A stretch of 64,000 bases of DNA, taken from positions 1,113,501 to 1,177,500 of the forward strand of contig NZ_JACGXA010000001.1 of assembly GCF_014138045.1 (NCBI RefSeq), given 5' to 3'. Below the pieces are notes generated by a model. That model searched no databases. It was not told where the DNA came from and worked only from the letters and a program-made list of their open reading frames with translations. Positions 24,486 to 32,519 of the stretch are shown piece after piece. Both the position numbers and the translations under genes were made by a program. Every line of letters starts with the position of its first letter. The stretch's first letter is position 1. This DNA is from Nocardioides ginsengisegetis. GTDB taxonomy: Bacteria; Actinomycetota; Actinomycetes; Propionibacteriales; Nocardioidaceae.

Positions 24486-25499
24486 TCAGCCTAGGGCATC
24501 GACCAGGGCCGTGGTCAGCGTGTCCGTGACGGCGCGCGGACGGACCGCGATGCGGACCCACTCCGGGCCCAGTCCGGGGAAGGTGTCGGCCCGTCGTACG
24601 GCGATCCCGGCGACGCGGAGGCGGGCGTGGACGCCCTCGCCGGGCCGGGCCAGGACGAACGAGCTGGACGATGGGATGTGGGGAATCCCCAAGCGGGCAA
24701 GGGATTCCTCGAGGTGTGCGCGCCACTCCGCGATCTGCTCGGCGCGACGTGCGGCCACGTCGGCGGCCGCCTCGGACGAGCAGGCGACCATCGCGGCGGC
24801 GGCCGTCGTGGACACCGACCACGGCACTTGGCCGCGTCGCAGCGCGGCCACGACGTCAGGCTCGGCGAGGACGTAGCCGGCCCGCACCCCCGGGATGCCC
24901 CAGTGCTTGGTGAGGCTGCGCGTGACGATCAGGCCGGGGTCGTCGTCGCTGGCCAGCGACTCCGTCTCGCCGGGGACGGTGTCCATGAACGCCTCGTCGA
25001 CCAGGACGGTGCGGCCGGGCCGCAGCAGGGCGCGGATGACGGCGGCCGGGTGCAGCACGCCGGTGGGGTTGGTCGGGTTGCCGATCACCACGAGGTCGGC
25101 GTCCTGGGGGACGGCCGCCGGCTCGAGGGTGAAGTCGTCGTGGAGGACGACCGGGGTGACCCGGTGGCCCGCCTGCTCGAGCGCCGCGTGCGGCTCGGTG
25201 AACTGCGGGTGCACGACGACCGGGCGCCGCCAGTCCCGCCACCGCGCGACCAGCGAGAACGCCTCGGCGGCGCCGGCGGTCGCGAGCACCCGGTCGGGGT
25301 GGACACCGTGCCGGGCCGCGAGGGCGCGCTCGGCCGCAGCCGCGGTCGGGTAGTGGCCGACGTCGTCGAGGCTGGCGTGCAGGGCTGCGTCGAGCCAGTC
25401 CGGCCGCGGGCCGGCGTACACGTTGACGGCGAGGTCGAGCAGGCCGCGCGCCTCGACGTCGCCGTGGTGGCGGAGCGGGTCGTCCAGGGCCTCAGGCAT
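24486..25499 (-). CDS. cobC: PLP-dependent aminotransferase-like protein CobC (threonine-phosphate decarboxylase type)
   Basis: Fold-type I PLP enzyme of 337 residues. The PLP lysine is K198 in SLTKHWGIPGVRAGY, preceded by the substrate motif NPTNPTG (141-147) and VLVDEAFMD. In cobalamin clusters this family (Rv2231c/CobC/CobD-Salmonella type) is expected to make (R)-1-amino-2-propanol phosphate from threonine phosphate for the linker that CobD attaches. It overlaps the cobB end by 8 bp. The gene's stop abuts the next riboswitch. Confidence 0.85.
   Translation of the reverse strand: MPEALDDPLRHHGDVEARGLLDLAVNVYAGPRPDWLDAALHASLDDVGHYPTAAAAERALAARHGVHPDRVLATAGAAEAFSLVARWRDWRRPVVVHPQFTEPHAALEQAGHRVTPVVLHDDFTLEPAAVPQDADLVVIGNPTNPTGVLHPAAVIRALLRPGRTVLVDEAFMDTVPGETESLASDDDPGLIVTRSLTKHWGIPGVRAGYVLAEPDVVAALRRGQVPWSVSTTAAAAMVACSSEAAADVAARRAEQIAEWRAHLEESLARLGIPHIPSSSSFVLARPGEGVHARLRVAGIAVRRADTFPGLGPEWVRIAVRPRAVTDTLTTALVDALG
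24488..24493 (-). promoter_or_regulatory. candidate -10 TAGGCT upstream of cbtB riboswitch
   Basis: The hexamer overlaps the stop codon of cobC, exactly as the cobN riboswitch promoter overlaps its preceding stop. The shared 13-mer is CTAGGCTGACCGC. Confidence 0.45.
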
Positions 25500-26823
25500 G
25501 GGCGTGGACCGCGTCCGCGAAGCGCTGTGCCAGCTGGGGATGGCCGGCCCAGTGCGTGTGGAGGTACGACGCGTGCAGGGTCGGGGTCGCCCAGCCGGTC
25601 GTGCTGCCGTCGACGGTCCAGCCCGTGTCGCCGGGGGGCGTGACCGACGTGTGGTGGAACTCGTGGCCGGTGACCTGCTCGCCGGCCCGGGTCAGCAGCG
25701 AGTCGGTCGCGGCCGTGGCGGTGGGGTAGCGCATCGTCAGCCGCCCGGTCATGCGGGCCGTCGCGTCCAGCGCGCCCACCATCGGCCGGTCGTCGAGGGT
25801 CTCGCAGAGGTAGAGCAGCCCGGCGCACTCCGCCACCGTCGGCACCCCGGAACGGACCGCGTCCCGGAGCTCGTGACGGAGCCGGTGGTTGGCGGCCAGA
25901 GCGTCGGCGTGCACCTCGGGGAAGCCGCCGCCGAGGAGGATCCCGGCGGTGCCGGCGGGGAGGGCCTCGTCGGTGAGCGGGTCGAAGGCCACCACGTCGC
26001 AGCCGGCGGCCGCGAGGAGCTCAGCGGTCTCGGCGTAGCGGAACGTGAACGCCGGCCCGGTGGCCATCGCCACCACCCGCCGTCGCCCTTCAGCGGTCGA
26101 GCCTGCCGAGACCCCAGGGCACCACGGCTCCTCGTCGAGCGGCGGGGCGGTGCGGGCGAGCTCGAGGACCCGGTCGAGGTCGACGCCGTCGGCGATCCGG
26201 TCGGCGACCCGGTCGAGGGTCCGGTCGGCTTCGTCGCGCTCGCCGGTCGGCACGAGCCCGAGGTGCCGCGACGGGGTCACCAGGGCGTCGTCGCGACCGA
26301 GGATCCCCAGCACGGGCAGGGCGATCGAGTCCGCGACCTCGGCGGCGTGCCGGTCCGAGCCGGCCTTGTTGAGGATCACGCCGACGACGTCGACGGTCGG
26401 GTCCCACGTGGCCATGCCGTGCACGACCGCGCCGACCGAGCGTGACGACCTGGAGATGTCGACCACCAGCACGACGGGCGTGCGGGTCAGCGCGGCCACG
26501 TGGGCGGTGGAGGCGAAGCCGCGGGTGCCGATGCGGCCGTCGTACAGGCCCATCACGCCCTCGAGGACCGCGACGTCGGCACCGGCAGCGCCATGCAGGA
26601 GGAGGGGCACGACGCGCTCCTCGCCGACGAGGTGCGGGTCGAGGTTGCGGCCGGGGCGGCCGCAGGCGAGGGCGTGGTAGCCGGGGTCGATGTAGTCGGG
26701 GCCGACCTTGTGGCCGCTGACGACATGTCCCCGCCGGGTGAGCGCGCGCATCAGCCCGGACGCGACGGTGGTCTTGCCCTGCCCGGTGGCCGGGGCGGCG
26801 ACGACCAGCCGCGGCAGGCTCAC
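25492..26823 (-). CDS. cobB: hydrogenobyrinic acid a,c-diamide synthase
   Basis: Glutamine-dependent amidase of 443 residues that amidates the a and c side chains before cobalt insertion in the aerobic route. P-loop ATGQGKTT (12-19), the family motif KVGPDYIDPGYH, GVMGLYDG, and a C-terminal glutaminase domain with C333 (VAECAGLLYLC) and FHHTS are visible. The GTG start overlaps the cobO stop (GTGA); a second GTG lies one codon upstream. Residues 238-245 in the linker between the two domains derive from a dispersed 24-bp repeat. Confidence 0.95.
   Translation of the reverse strand: MSLPRLVVAAPATGQGKTTVASGLMRALTRRGHVVSGHKVGPDYIDPGYHALACGRPGRNLDPHLVGEERVVPLLLHGAAGADVAVLEGVMGLYDGRIGTRGFASTAHVAALTRTPVVLVVDISRSSRSVGAVVHGMATWDPTVDVVGVILNKAGSDRHAAEVADSIALPVLGILGRDDALVTPSRHLGLVPTGERDEADRTLDRVADRIADGVDLDRVLELARTAPPLDEEPWCPGVSAGSTAEGRRRVVAMATGPAFTFRYAETAELLAAAGCDVVAFDPLTDEALPAGTAGILLGGGFPEVHADALAANHRLRHELRDAVRSGVPTVAECAGLLYLCETLDDRPMVGALDATARMTGRLTMRYPTATAATDSLLTRAGEQVTGHEFHHTSVTPPGDTGWTVDGSTTGWATPTLHASYLHTHWAGHPQLAQRFADAVHAHA
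26090..26113 (-). repeat. dispersed 24-bp repeat, copy 6 (in cobB)
   Basis: The only minus-strand copy, yet still sense relative to its host gene. It encodes VSAGSTAE (residues 238-245) between the ATPase and glutaminase domains. Confidence 0.78.
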
Positions 26824-27434
26824 CACTCGATGCCCCGCTGGCCCTTCTGGCCGGCGTCCATGGGGTGCTTGACCTTGGTCATGTCGGTGACGAGGTCGGC
26901 GACCTCGACCAGCCGCGGGTGGGCGCGGCGGCCGGTGATCACGACGAACTGGCGGCCGGGGCGGTTCGCGAGGGTCTCGACGACGTCGTCGACGTCGACC
27001 CAGCCCCACTCCATCGGATAGGTGAACTCGTCGAGGACGAGCAGGTCGTGGCTCTCCGCGGCGATCCGGCGCTTGACCTCGGCCCAGCCCTCGGCGGCCT
27101 CGGCCGCGTGGTCCTCGGCCTCGCCGGTCTTGCGCGACCACGACCAGCCGGCGCCCATCTTGTGCCACTCGACCGGGCCGCCCTCGCCGGTCTCCCGGTG
27201 CAGCTCGCCGAGCCGCTCGAGCACGGTCTGCTCGCCGATCCGCCACTTGGCGGACTTCACGAACTGGAAGACGCCGACGTTCCAGCCCTGGTTCCAGCTG
27301 CGGATCGCGAGGCCGAAGGCGGCCGTCGACTTTCCCTTGCCGTCGCCGGTGTGGACCATCAGCAGCGGCCGGTTGCGGCGCTGCCGCGTGGTGAGCCCGT
27401 CGTCGGGCACGGCGAGCGGTTGTCCCTGGGGCAC
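26820..27434 (-). CDS. cobO: cob(I)yrinic acid a,c-diamide adenosyltransferase
   Basis: CobO/BtuR-type adenosyltransferase of 204 residues that adds the 5'-deoxyadenosyl ligand from ATP to Co(I) corrinoids. The family P-loop HTGDGKGKSTAA (28-39) is present, as are VGVFQFVK, the LLVLDEFTYPMEWGWVD segment and VVITGRRAHPRLVEVADLVTDM. A GGAGG lies before the GTG start, which is 2 bp after bluB. Confidence 0.96.
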   Translation of the reverse strand: MPQGQPLAVPDDGLTTRQRRNRPLLMVHTGDGKGKSTAAFGLAIRSWNQGWNVGVFQFVKSAKWRIGEQTVLERLGELHRETGEGGPVEWHKMGAGWSWSRKTGEAEDHAAEAAEGWAEVKRRIAAESHDLLVLDEFTYPMEWGWVDVDDVVETLANRPGRQFVVITGRRAHPRLVEVADLVTDMTKVKHPMDAGQKGQRGIEW

Positions 27435-27436
27435 GG

Positions 27437-28063
27437 CTACCTCCGAAAGCTCTCGTGGTGCACGGCCTCGGCGAGCGGGCGGCGTTCGCGCCAGCCGTGT
27501 CGCTCGAGGTCCGGGACCTCCTGCAGGTGGCTGACCGGCCCCAGGCAGAGCCAGGCCACCGGTCGCACCCGCTCGGGGATGCCGAGCAGGTCGCGCAGGA
27601 ACTCCTCGCGGTAGAACGACACCCAGCCCACGCCCACGCCCTCGGCGGTCGCGGCCAGCCACAGGTTCTGGATCGCGAGGCAGGTGGAGTAGAGCCCGGC
27701 GTCGGCGATGGTGTGCCTGCCCAGGACGTGCGGCCCGCCGCGGTCCGGGTCGTAGGTCACGACCACGGCCAGCCCCGACTCGCGGATGCCCTCGACCTTG
27801 ATCGGGCGGAATGTCTCGCGCCGGTCGGCGGGCAGCGAGTCGGCGTACACCTCCCGCTCGCCGGCGACGTGGCGGGCGAACTCGTCGCGTGTCCGCGGGT
27901 CGCGGACCAGGACGAAGTCCCACGGCTGGCTGTGCCCCACGCTCGGGGCGGCATGGGCCGCGCCCAGGAGCCTCTCGAGCACGGCCGGGTCCAGCTGCTC
28001 GCCGGTGAACTCCGCGCGCACGTCGCGACGGCGGGCGATCACGTCGTACAGGCCGGCGCTCAC
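27437..28063 (-). CDS. bluB: 5,6-dimethylbenzimidazole synthase
   Basis: Nitroreductase-fold enzyme of 208 residues that cleaves FMNH2 with O2 to give dimethylbenzimidazole, the lower ligand. BluB features: YDVIARRRDVRAEF at the start, APSVGHSQPWDFVLV, the conserved Asp region in HTIADAGLYSTCLAIQNLWLAATAEGVGVGWVSFY, and LCLGPVSHLQEVPDLE. Needing O2, it fits the aerobic pathway and feeds CobT. Its GTG start overlaps the chlID stop. Confidence 0.94.
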   Translation of the reverse strand: MSAGLYDVIARRRDVRAEFTGEQLDPAVLERLLGAAHAAPSVGHSQPWDFVLVRDPRTRDEFARHVAGEREVYADSLPADRRETFRPIKVEGIRESGLAVVVTYDPDRGGPHVLGRHTIADAGLYSTCLAIQNLWLAATAEGVGVGWVSFYREEFLRDLLGIPERVRPVAWLCLGPVSHLQEVPDLERHGWRERRPLAEAVHHESFRR

Positions 28064-30039
28064 GCCGCGCGCCCGTCGCGCGCGATCCGGGTCAGCTCCG
28101 CAGCGCTGACCTCGGCGACGGGGACGTGCTCGGCGCGGAGGTGCTCGGCGAGCGCACCCGCCAGCCCCATCCGCATCGGCCCGCTCTCGCAGTCGATGAC
28201 CACGGCGTCGACCCCGTCGGCGGCCAGGTGCCGCGCGGCCGTGCGGGAGCGGTCCACCGCGTCGCGGCCGGACGTCGCACGGCCGTCGGTGACGACCACG
28301 AGGAGTGGCCGGCGACGGGCGTCCCGGACCCGCTCGACGCCCAGGATGCGGGCGGCCTCGAGGAGGCCTTCGGCCAGTGGCGTACGGCCTCCGGCGGGGA
28401 GGTCGGCCAGCCGCTTCGCCGCGATGTCGACGGAGTGCGTCGGCGGCAGCACGAGCTCGGCGCGGTCGCCGCGGAACGTCACGAGGCCGACCTTGTCGCG
28501 GCGCTGGTAGGCGTCGAGCAGCAGCGAGAGGATCGCGGTCTTGACCTGCTCCATCCGCCTGCGCGCGGCCATCGAGCCGGACGCGTCGACGCAGAACAGG
28601 ACGAGGTTGGCCTCGCGGCCCTCCCGGGTCGCGACGCGCAGGTCGTCGGGGCGGAAGCGCAGGGGCCCGTCGGTCCGGCCGCGGGCCGCCTGGTGAGGCG
28701 CGGCTGCCCGGACGGTCTCGAGGAGGTGGACCGGGCCGTGTCCGCCGCGCTCCGCCCCGACCCGGCGGCCGTTGTCGGTCCGCGCGCGGCTGCGCCGGCC
28801 GGCCTCGCCCGCCCCGGTGCCGTGGACGGTGAACAGCTTCGGCCGGTACGTCGCCCCGGGCTCGCTCCGGACGTCATGCGATCCGGTCGCCCCGGCAGCC
28901 GGATCGGATGACGTCCCGCCGGGGTCGCCGGGGACGTCATGCGGGGTGGTCGCTCCGGCAGCCGGTTCGGATGACGTCCCGCCGGGGTCGTCACCGGGCT
29001 GGGGCGGGTCCGGCTCCGGCTCGTCGTCGCCGAGGATCTCGTCGAGCAGGTCCTCGTCGAGGCCGGGGGAGTCGAAGGGGTTGCGCCGACGGCGGTGCGG
29101 GAGCGAGAGGCGGGCGGCGGCGCGTACGTCGGCCAGGGTGACCTCGGACCGCTCGTGCCAGGCGGCATGGGCGACCGCGGTCCGGGCCGTGACGAGATCG
29201 GCCCGCATCCCGTCGACCTCGAGCGCGGCGCACAGCTCGGCGATCTTCACCAGCATCCCGTCGGACAGCTCGACCTGCCCGACGAGCTTCTGCGCGGCGA
29301 GCACCCGGTCGGTCAGGGCCCGCTCGGACTCGGCGTACCGGGCACAGAACGCGTCGGGGTCGGCGTCGTAGGCCATCCGGCGGCGCACCACCTCAACCCG
29401 TTGCGCCGGGTCGCGGGGCGCGGCCACCTCGACGGTGAGGCCGAAGCGGTCCAGGAGCTGCGGCCGGAGCTCGCCCTCCTCGGGGTTCATGGTGCCGACG
29501 AGCACGAAGCGGGCCGCGTGCGAGACCGAGACGCCGTCGCGCTCCACCGTGGAGCGGCCCATCGCGGCGGCGTCGAGCAGCAGGTCGACGAGGTGGTCGT
29601 GGAGGAGGTTGACCTCGTCGACGTAGAGGATGCCGCGGTGCGCCTTGGCCAGCAGGCCGGGCTCGTACTCAGCGCGCCCCTCCGACAGCGCGCGCTCGAG
29701 GTGCAGCGAGCCCAGGACCCGGTCCTCGGTGGCGCCGACGGGCAGTTCGACGAGCCGAACGGGCCGGGTCTCGACGTCCGCATCGGCGGCGAACGGGCCG
29801 TCGGGGGAGAGCGGCCGGCGCTCCCGCGGGTCGCTGGAGAAGCGGTCACCGGCGACGACGTCGATCGGCGGCAGCACGCCGGCGAGGGCCCGCACGATCG
29901 TGGACTTCGCGGTGCCCTTCTCGCCGCGCACGAGCACGCCGCCGACCTCGGGGGAGATCGTGGTGAGGAGGAGGGCCAGGGCCATCCCGTCGGGGTCGCC
30001 GGAGCCGACGACGGCACTGAAGGGGTACTGCTGTGGCAT
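28060..30039 (-). CDS. fused ChlI/ChlD-type chelatase subunit (AAA+ and VWA), probable CobN partner
   Basis: Protein of 659 residues. About 1-320 is an AAA+ ATPase of the ChlI type (Walker A GEKGTAKST, 39-47; RGILYVDEVNLL as Walker B), about 321-455 an acidic, Pro/Gly-rich linker, and about 470-659 a VWA domain with the MIDAS start DASGSMAA. In actinobacteria such fusions replace CobS/CobT as the ATPase partner of CobN. The linker holds two 21-residue repeats from a 63-bp tandem duplication. The start MPQQYPF follows GGGAG; an ATG eight codons upstream is possible but lies closer to the riboswitch. It heads chlID-bluB-cobO-cobB-cobC. Confidence 0.88.
   Translation of the reverse strand: MPQQYPFSAVVGSGDPDGMALALLLTTISPEVGGVLVRGEKGTAKSTIVRALAGVLPPIDVVAGDRFSSDPRERRPLSPDGPFAADADVETRPVRLVELPVGATEDRVLGSLHLERALSEGRAEYEPGLLAKAHRGILYVDEVNLLHDHLVDLLLDAAAMGRSTVERDGVSVSHAARFVLVGTMNPEEGELRPQLLDRFGLTVEVAAPRDPAQRVEVVRRRMAYDADPDAFCARYAESERALTDRVLAAQKLVGQVELSDGMLVKIAELCAALEVDGMRADLVTARTAVAHAAWHERSEVTLADVRAAARLSLPHRRRRNPFDSPGLDEDLLDEILGDDEPEPDPPQPGDDPGGTSSEPAAGATTPHDVPGDPGGTSSDPAAGATGSHDVRSEPGATYRPKLFTVHGTGAGEAGRRSRARTDNGRRVGAERGGHGPVHLLETVRAAAPHQAARGRTDGPLRFRPDDLRVATREGREANLVLFCVDASGSMAARRRMEQVKTAILSLLLDAYQRRDKVGLVTFRGDRAELVLPPTHSVDIAAKRLADLPAGGRTPLAEGLLEAARILGVERVRDARRRPLLVVVTDGRATSGRDAVDRSRTAARHLAADGVDAVVIDCESGPMRMGLAGALAEHLRAEHVPVAEVSAAELTRIARDGRAA
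28870..28995 (-). repeat. 63-bp tandem duplication in the chlID linker
   Basis: Two adjacent 63-bp units begin with GACGTCATGCG and differ at only a few positions, mostly near the start and end of the unit. They encode two 21-residue repeats (DPGGTSS-E/D-PAAGAT..HDV) at residues 349-390, between the ATPase and VWA domains. Confidence 0.85.
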
Positions 30040-30065
30040 GTGAGGCTCCCGCTCGTCCGCCATGG

Positions 30066-30203
30066 AATGGACGCCGCGAGGCCGGTCTTCGGACTTCCCG
30101 GATCGACGCGATCGCGTCCTCCGGGTCACCGCAGCGGGCCTGTGCCGGACTCTCACCGGCTTCCCAGATTCTCCCCCGGACGGGGGCACCTCGTGGCTGT
30201 GCG
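30066..30203 (-). promoter_or_regulatory. cobalamin (B12) riboswitch upstream of chlID
   Basis: On the minus strand: GGGAAGCCGGTGAGAGTCCGG, a B12-box region CCCGCTGCGGTGA that departs from the usual ACTGTGA, and the canonical AGTCCGAAGACCGGCC near the 3' end. It should control chlID-bluB-cobO-cobB-cobC. The aptamer fills nearly the whole divergent gap. Confidence 0.9.
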
Positions 30204-30206
30204 GCC

Positions 30207-30212
30207 ACGATA
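30207..30212 (-). promoter_or_regulatory. candidate -10 TATCGT for the chlID riboswitch transcript
   Basis: The hexamer sits just ahead of the aptamer and shares its TA with the oppositely oriented cobL hexamer, giving two overlapping divergent -10 elements. Confidence 0.4.
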
Positions 30213-30216
30213 GCGT
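30211..30216 (+). promoter_or_regulatory. candidate -10 TAGCGT, leaderless promoter of cobL
   Basis: The hexamer lies 8 bases before the cobL GTG and overlaps the minus-strand TATCGT. Confidence 0.4.
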
Positions 30217-30224
30217 CACCCCCC

Positions 30225-31454
30225 GTGCAGCACTCAGCCCCGTCCACGACTGCCCGCGCCGTCACCGTCGTCGGCCTCGGCGCCCGCGGCTGGTCGGACC
30301 TCCCCGAACGCCTCCGTGACGTCGTCGCGGGCGCCGACGTGCTGCTCGGCGGCCCCCGCCACCTCGGCCTGGTCCCGCCCGTCCTCGGCCAGCTCCGCGA
30401 GCCCTGGCCGAGCCCGCTGCTCGACGCGCTGCCCGGCCTCCTCGAGGAGCACGCCGACCGTCGCGTCGTGGTCCTGGCCTCGGGTGACCCCCTGGTCTCG
30501 GGCATCGGTACGACGCTGGTCGAGCTGCTCGGGTCCGACCGCGTCGTGGTCGAGCCGGCGCTCTCGTCGGTGGCGCTCGCCCGGGCGCGGATGGGCTGGT
30601 CGGCGGAGTCCACGGCTGTGGTCTCGGTCGTCGGGCGGGACCCGCGGGCCGTGCTGCGCCACCTCGCGCCCGGGCACCGGGTGGTCGTGCTCTCCTCCGA
30701 CGGCCGCAGCCCCGACGCCCTCGCCGGCCTGCTGGTCATGGCGGGCTACGGACGGTCGGCGATGACCGTGCTGTCGGACCTCGGCGGGGTTGAGGAGGCC
30801 CGGGTCGACACCACGCCGGAGGACTGGTCCGGCCTCGCCCCCGAGCTCAACATCGTCGCGCTCGAGCTGTCCGGGCCAGCCGTGGGTTCGTGGGGCACCG
30901 GGTTGCCCGACGAGCTCTTCGAGCACGACGGCCAGCTGACCCGGCGCGACCTGCGGGCCAGCGCGCTGGCCAGACTCGCCCCGCAGCCGGGGCAGCTGCT
31001 CTGGGACGTGGGTGCCGGGGCGGGCAGCGTCGGCATCGAGTGGATGCGGGCCCATCCGACCTGCCGGACGATCGCGGTCGAGGCCGACACCGGGCGTGCC
31101 GCCCGGATCGGGCGCAACGCGGCCGCCCTCGGCGTCCCCACCCTGGAGGTCGTCTCCGGCAGCGCCCCCGAAGCCCTGATCCGGCTGCCCAAGCCCGATG
31201 CCGTCTTCGTGGGTGGCGGCGCCACGGTGGCCGGCCTGCTGGGCTACTGCGAGCGCTCGCTGCGACCCGGCGGCCGCCTGGTCGTCCACGGGGTGACGCT
31301 GGAGACCGAGCAGGCCCTGAGCGCGGCCCACGCCCGCAACGGCGGCGAGCTGACCCGGATCTCGGTCGAGCGGGCCGCCCCGCTGGGTGCGTTCACCGGC
31401 TGGACGCCGGCCCGCACCGTCACCCAGTGGGCCTGGACGAAGGAGCGCGCATGA
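30225..31454 (+). CDS. cobL: precorrin-6B C5,C15-methyltransferase (CbiE-CbiT fusion)
   Basis: Bifunctional methyltransferase of 409 residues that methylates C5 and C15 and decarboxylates the C12 acetate of precorrin-6B, giving precorrin-8. The N-terminal CbiE part (about 1-205) has VTVVGLGARGWSDL and ASGDPLVSGIG. The C-terminal CbiT part (about 230-409) has the SAM motif LLWDVGAGAGSVGIEW. The GTG start fits the family start and follows a -10-like hexamer. No riboswitch lies on this strand, so cobLM may escape direct B12 control. The stop overlaps cobM (ATGA). Confidence 0.94.
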   Translation: MQHSAPSTTARAVTVVGLGARGWSDLPERLRDVVAGADVLLGGPRHLGLVPPVLGQLREPWPSPLLDALPGLLEEHADRRVVVLASGDPLVSGIGTTLVELLGSDRVVVEPALSSVALARARMGWSAESTAVVSVVGRDPRAVLRHLAPGHRVVVLSSDGRSPDALAGLLVMAGYGRSAMTVLSDLGGVEEARVDTTPEDWSGLAPELNIVALELSGPAVGSWGTGLPDELFEHDGQLTRRDLRASALARLAPQPGQLLWDVGAGAGSVGIEWMRAHPTCRTIAVEADTGRAARIGRNAAALGVPTLEVVSGSAPEALIRLPKPDAVFVGGGATVAGLLGYCERSLRPGGRLVVHGVTLETEQALSAAHARNGGELTRISVERAAPLGAFTGWTPARTVTQWAWTKERA

Positions 31455-32209
31455 CCGTCCACTTCGTCGGCGCCGGACCGGGTGCGGCCGACCTGATCAC
31501 GCTGCGGGCCGCCGCGATGCTCGCGCGGGCCGACGTGGTGCTCTACCCCGGCACCTACCTCGACGCGGAGGTCCTCGGGCACTGCCGCGGCGACGCCCAG
31601 CTGGTCGACACCCAGCACCTCGACCTGGACCGGATCACCGCGGTGCTGGTGGACGCGCACGAGGCCGGGCACGACGTCGTACGCCTCACGTCCGGGGACC
31701 CCTCGCTCTACTCCGCCGTCGCCGAGCAGACCCGGCGGCTGGACGCCGCGGGGGTGCCGTGGGACGTGACGCCCGGTGTGCCGGCGTACGCCGCTGCGGC
31801 TGCCGCCGTGGGCCGCGAGCTGACCGTCCCGCTGGTCACCCAGTCGGTGGTGCTGACCCGGGCTCAGGCCCGCTCCACGGCGATGCCGGAGAGCGAGTCG
31901 CTGGCGGCGTTCGCGGCCACCCGCGCCACGCTCTGCCTGCACCTGGCGATCACGCGCACACGGGAAGTGATGGGCGAGCTGGCGGGGGAGTACGGCGCGG
32001 ACTGCCCGGTCGTGGTCGTCTCGCGCGCCACCCAGCCGGAGGAGCTGGTGCTGCGCGGCACCGTGGCCGACATCGCCGACCGGGTCGAGGCGGCCGGTCT
32101 GCGCCAGGCCGCGGTGATCCTGGTCGGGCGCGCGCTGGATCCGTCCGGCGGCGGCGAGTCGTTCCTCTACTCCGCCGACCGAACCCGTCGCCCTACGATG
32201 CCTGGATGA
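31451..32209 (+). CDS. cobM: precorrin-4 C11-methyltransferase
   Basis: TP-methylase of 252 residues that methylates precorrin-4 at C11 to give precorrin-5. The start VHFVGAGPGAADLITLRAAAML, then RLTSGDPSLYSAVAEQTRRLDA, TPGVPAYAAAAAAVGRELTVP and VVVVSRATQPEE are typical. The following small gene starts inside its stop codon. Confidence 0.95.
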   Translation: MTVHFVGAGPGAADLITLRAAAMLARADVVLYPGTYLDAEVLGHCRGDAQLVDTQHLDLDRITAVLVDAHEAGHDVVRLTSGDPSLYSAVAEQTRRLDAAGVPWDVTPGVPAYAAAAAAVGRELTVPLVTQSVVLTRAQARSTAMPESESLAAFAATRATLCLHLAITRTREVMGELAGEYGADCPVVVVSRATQPEELVLRGTVADIADRVEAAGLRQAAVILVGRALDPSGGGESFLYSADRTRRPTMPG

Positions 32210-32508
32210 CCCCTGACCAGGTTGGTGAGTACGCCGAGTCGCTGCCGCGGGTCAAGCGCAAGGGCACCGAGACGCGCCCGGCCTGGTACGTCGACGACCG
32301 CCTCGTCGTGCGCCTGCACGACCCGATGACGCTCGTGATCCGGGTGCCCCTGGCCAGGCGGGAGTCGCTGCTCGAGACCTACCCCGACAGCTTCGGGGTG
32401 CCGCCGCGCATGGAGGCCCACCACAAGGTCGAGTGCTACCTCGACCGGGCCGAGCCCCGCGCGGTGCAGGCGGCCATCGACCTGGCTTGGGAGATGCAGC
32501 GTCGCTGA
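32206..32508 (+). CDS. MmcQ/YjbR family protein
   Basis: Protein of 100 residues with the YjbR/MmcQ-like layout: short N-terminal helix, ETRPAWYVDDRLVVRLHDPMTLVIRVPLARRESLL and a C-terminal helix VQAAIDLAWEMQRR. The family adopts a CyaY-like fold and is called DNA-binding in some annotations without firm evidence. It overlaps the cobM stop (ATGA). A TACGAT hexamer lies 6 bases before its start inside cobM. A link to cobalamin is not obvious. Confidence 0.7.
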   Translation: MTPDQVGEYAESLPRVKRKGTETRPAWYVDDRLVVRLHDPMTLVIRVPLARRESLLETYPDSFGVPPRMEAHHKVECYLDRAEPRAVQAAIDLAWEMQRR

Positions 32509-32519
32509 GAGGTGACCCC

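Noticed and set aside
32194..32199. TACGAT before the MmcQ/YjbR gene as a dedicated promoter
   Set aside because: It lies inside cobM coding sequence and the gene is already coupled to cobM by ATGA; kept only as part of the general hexamer observation.
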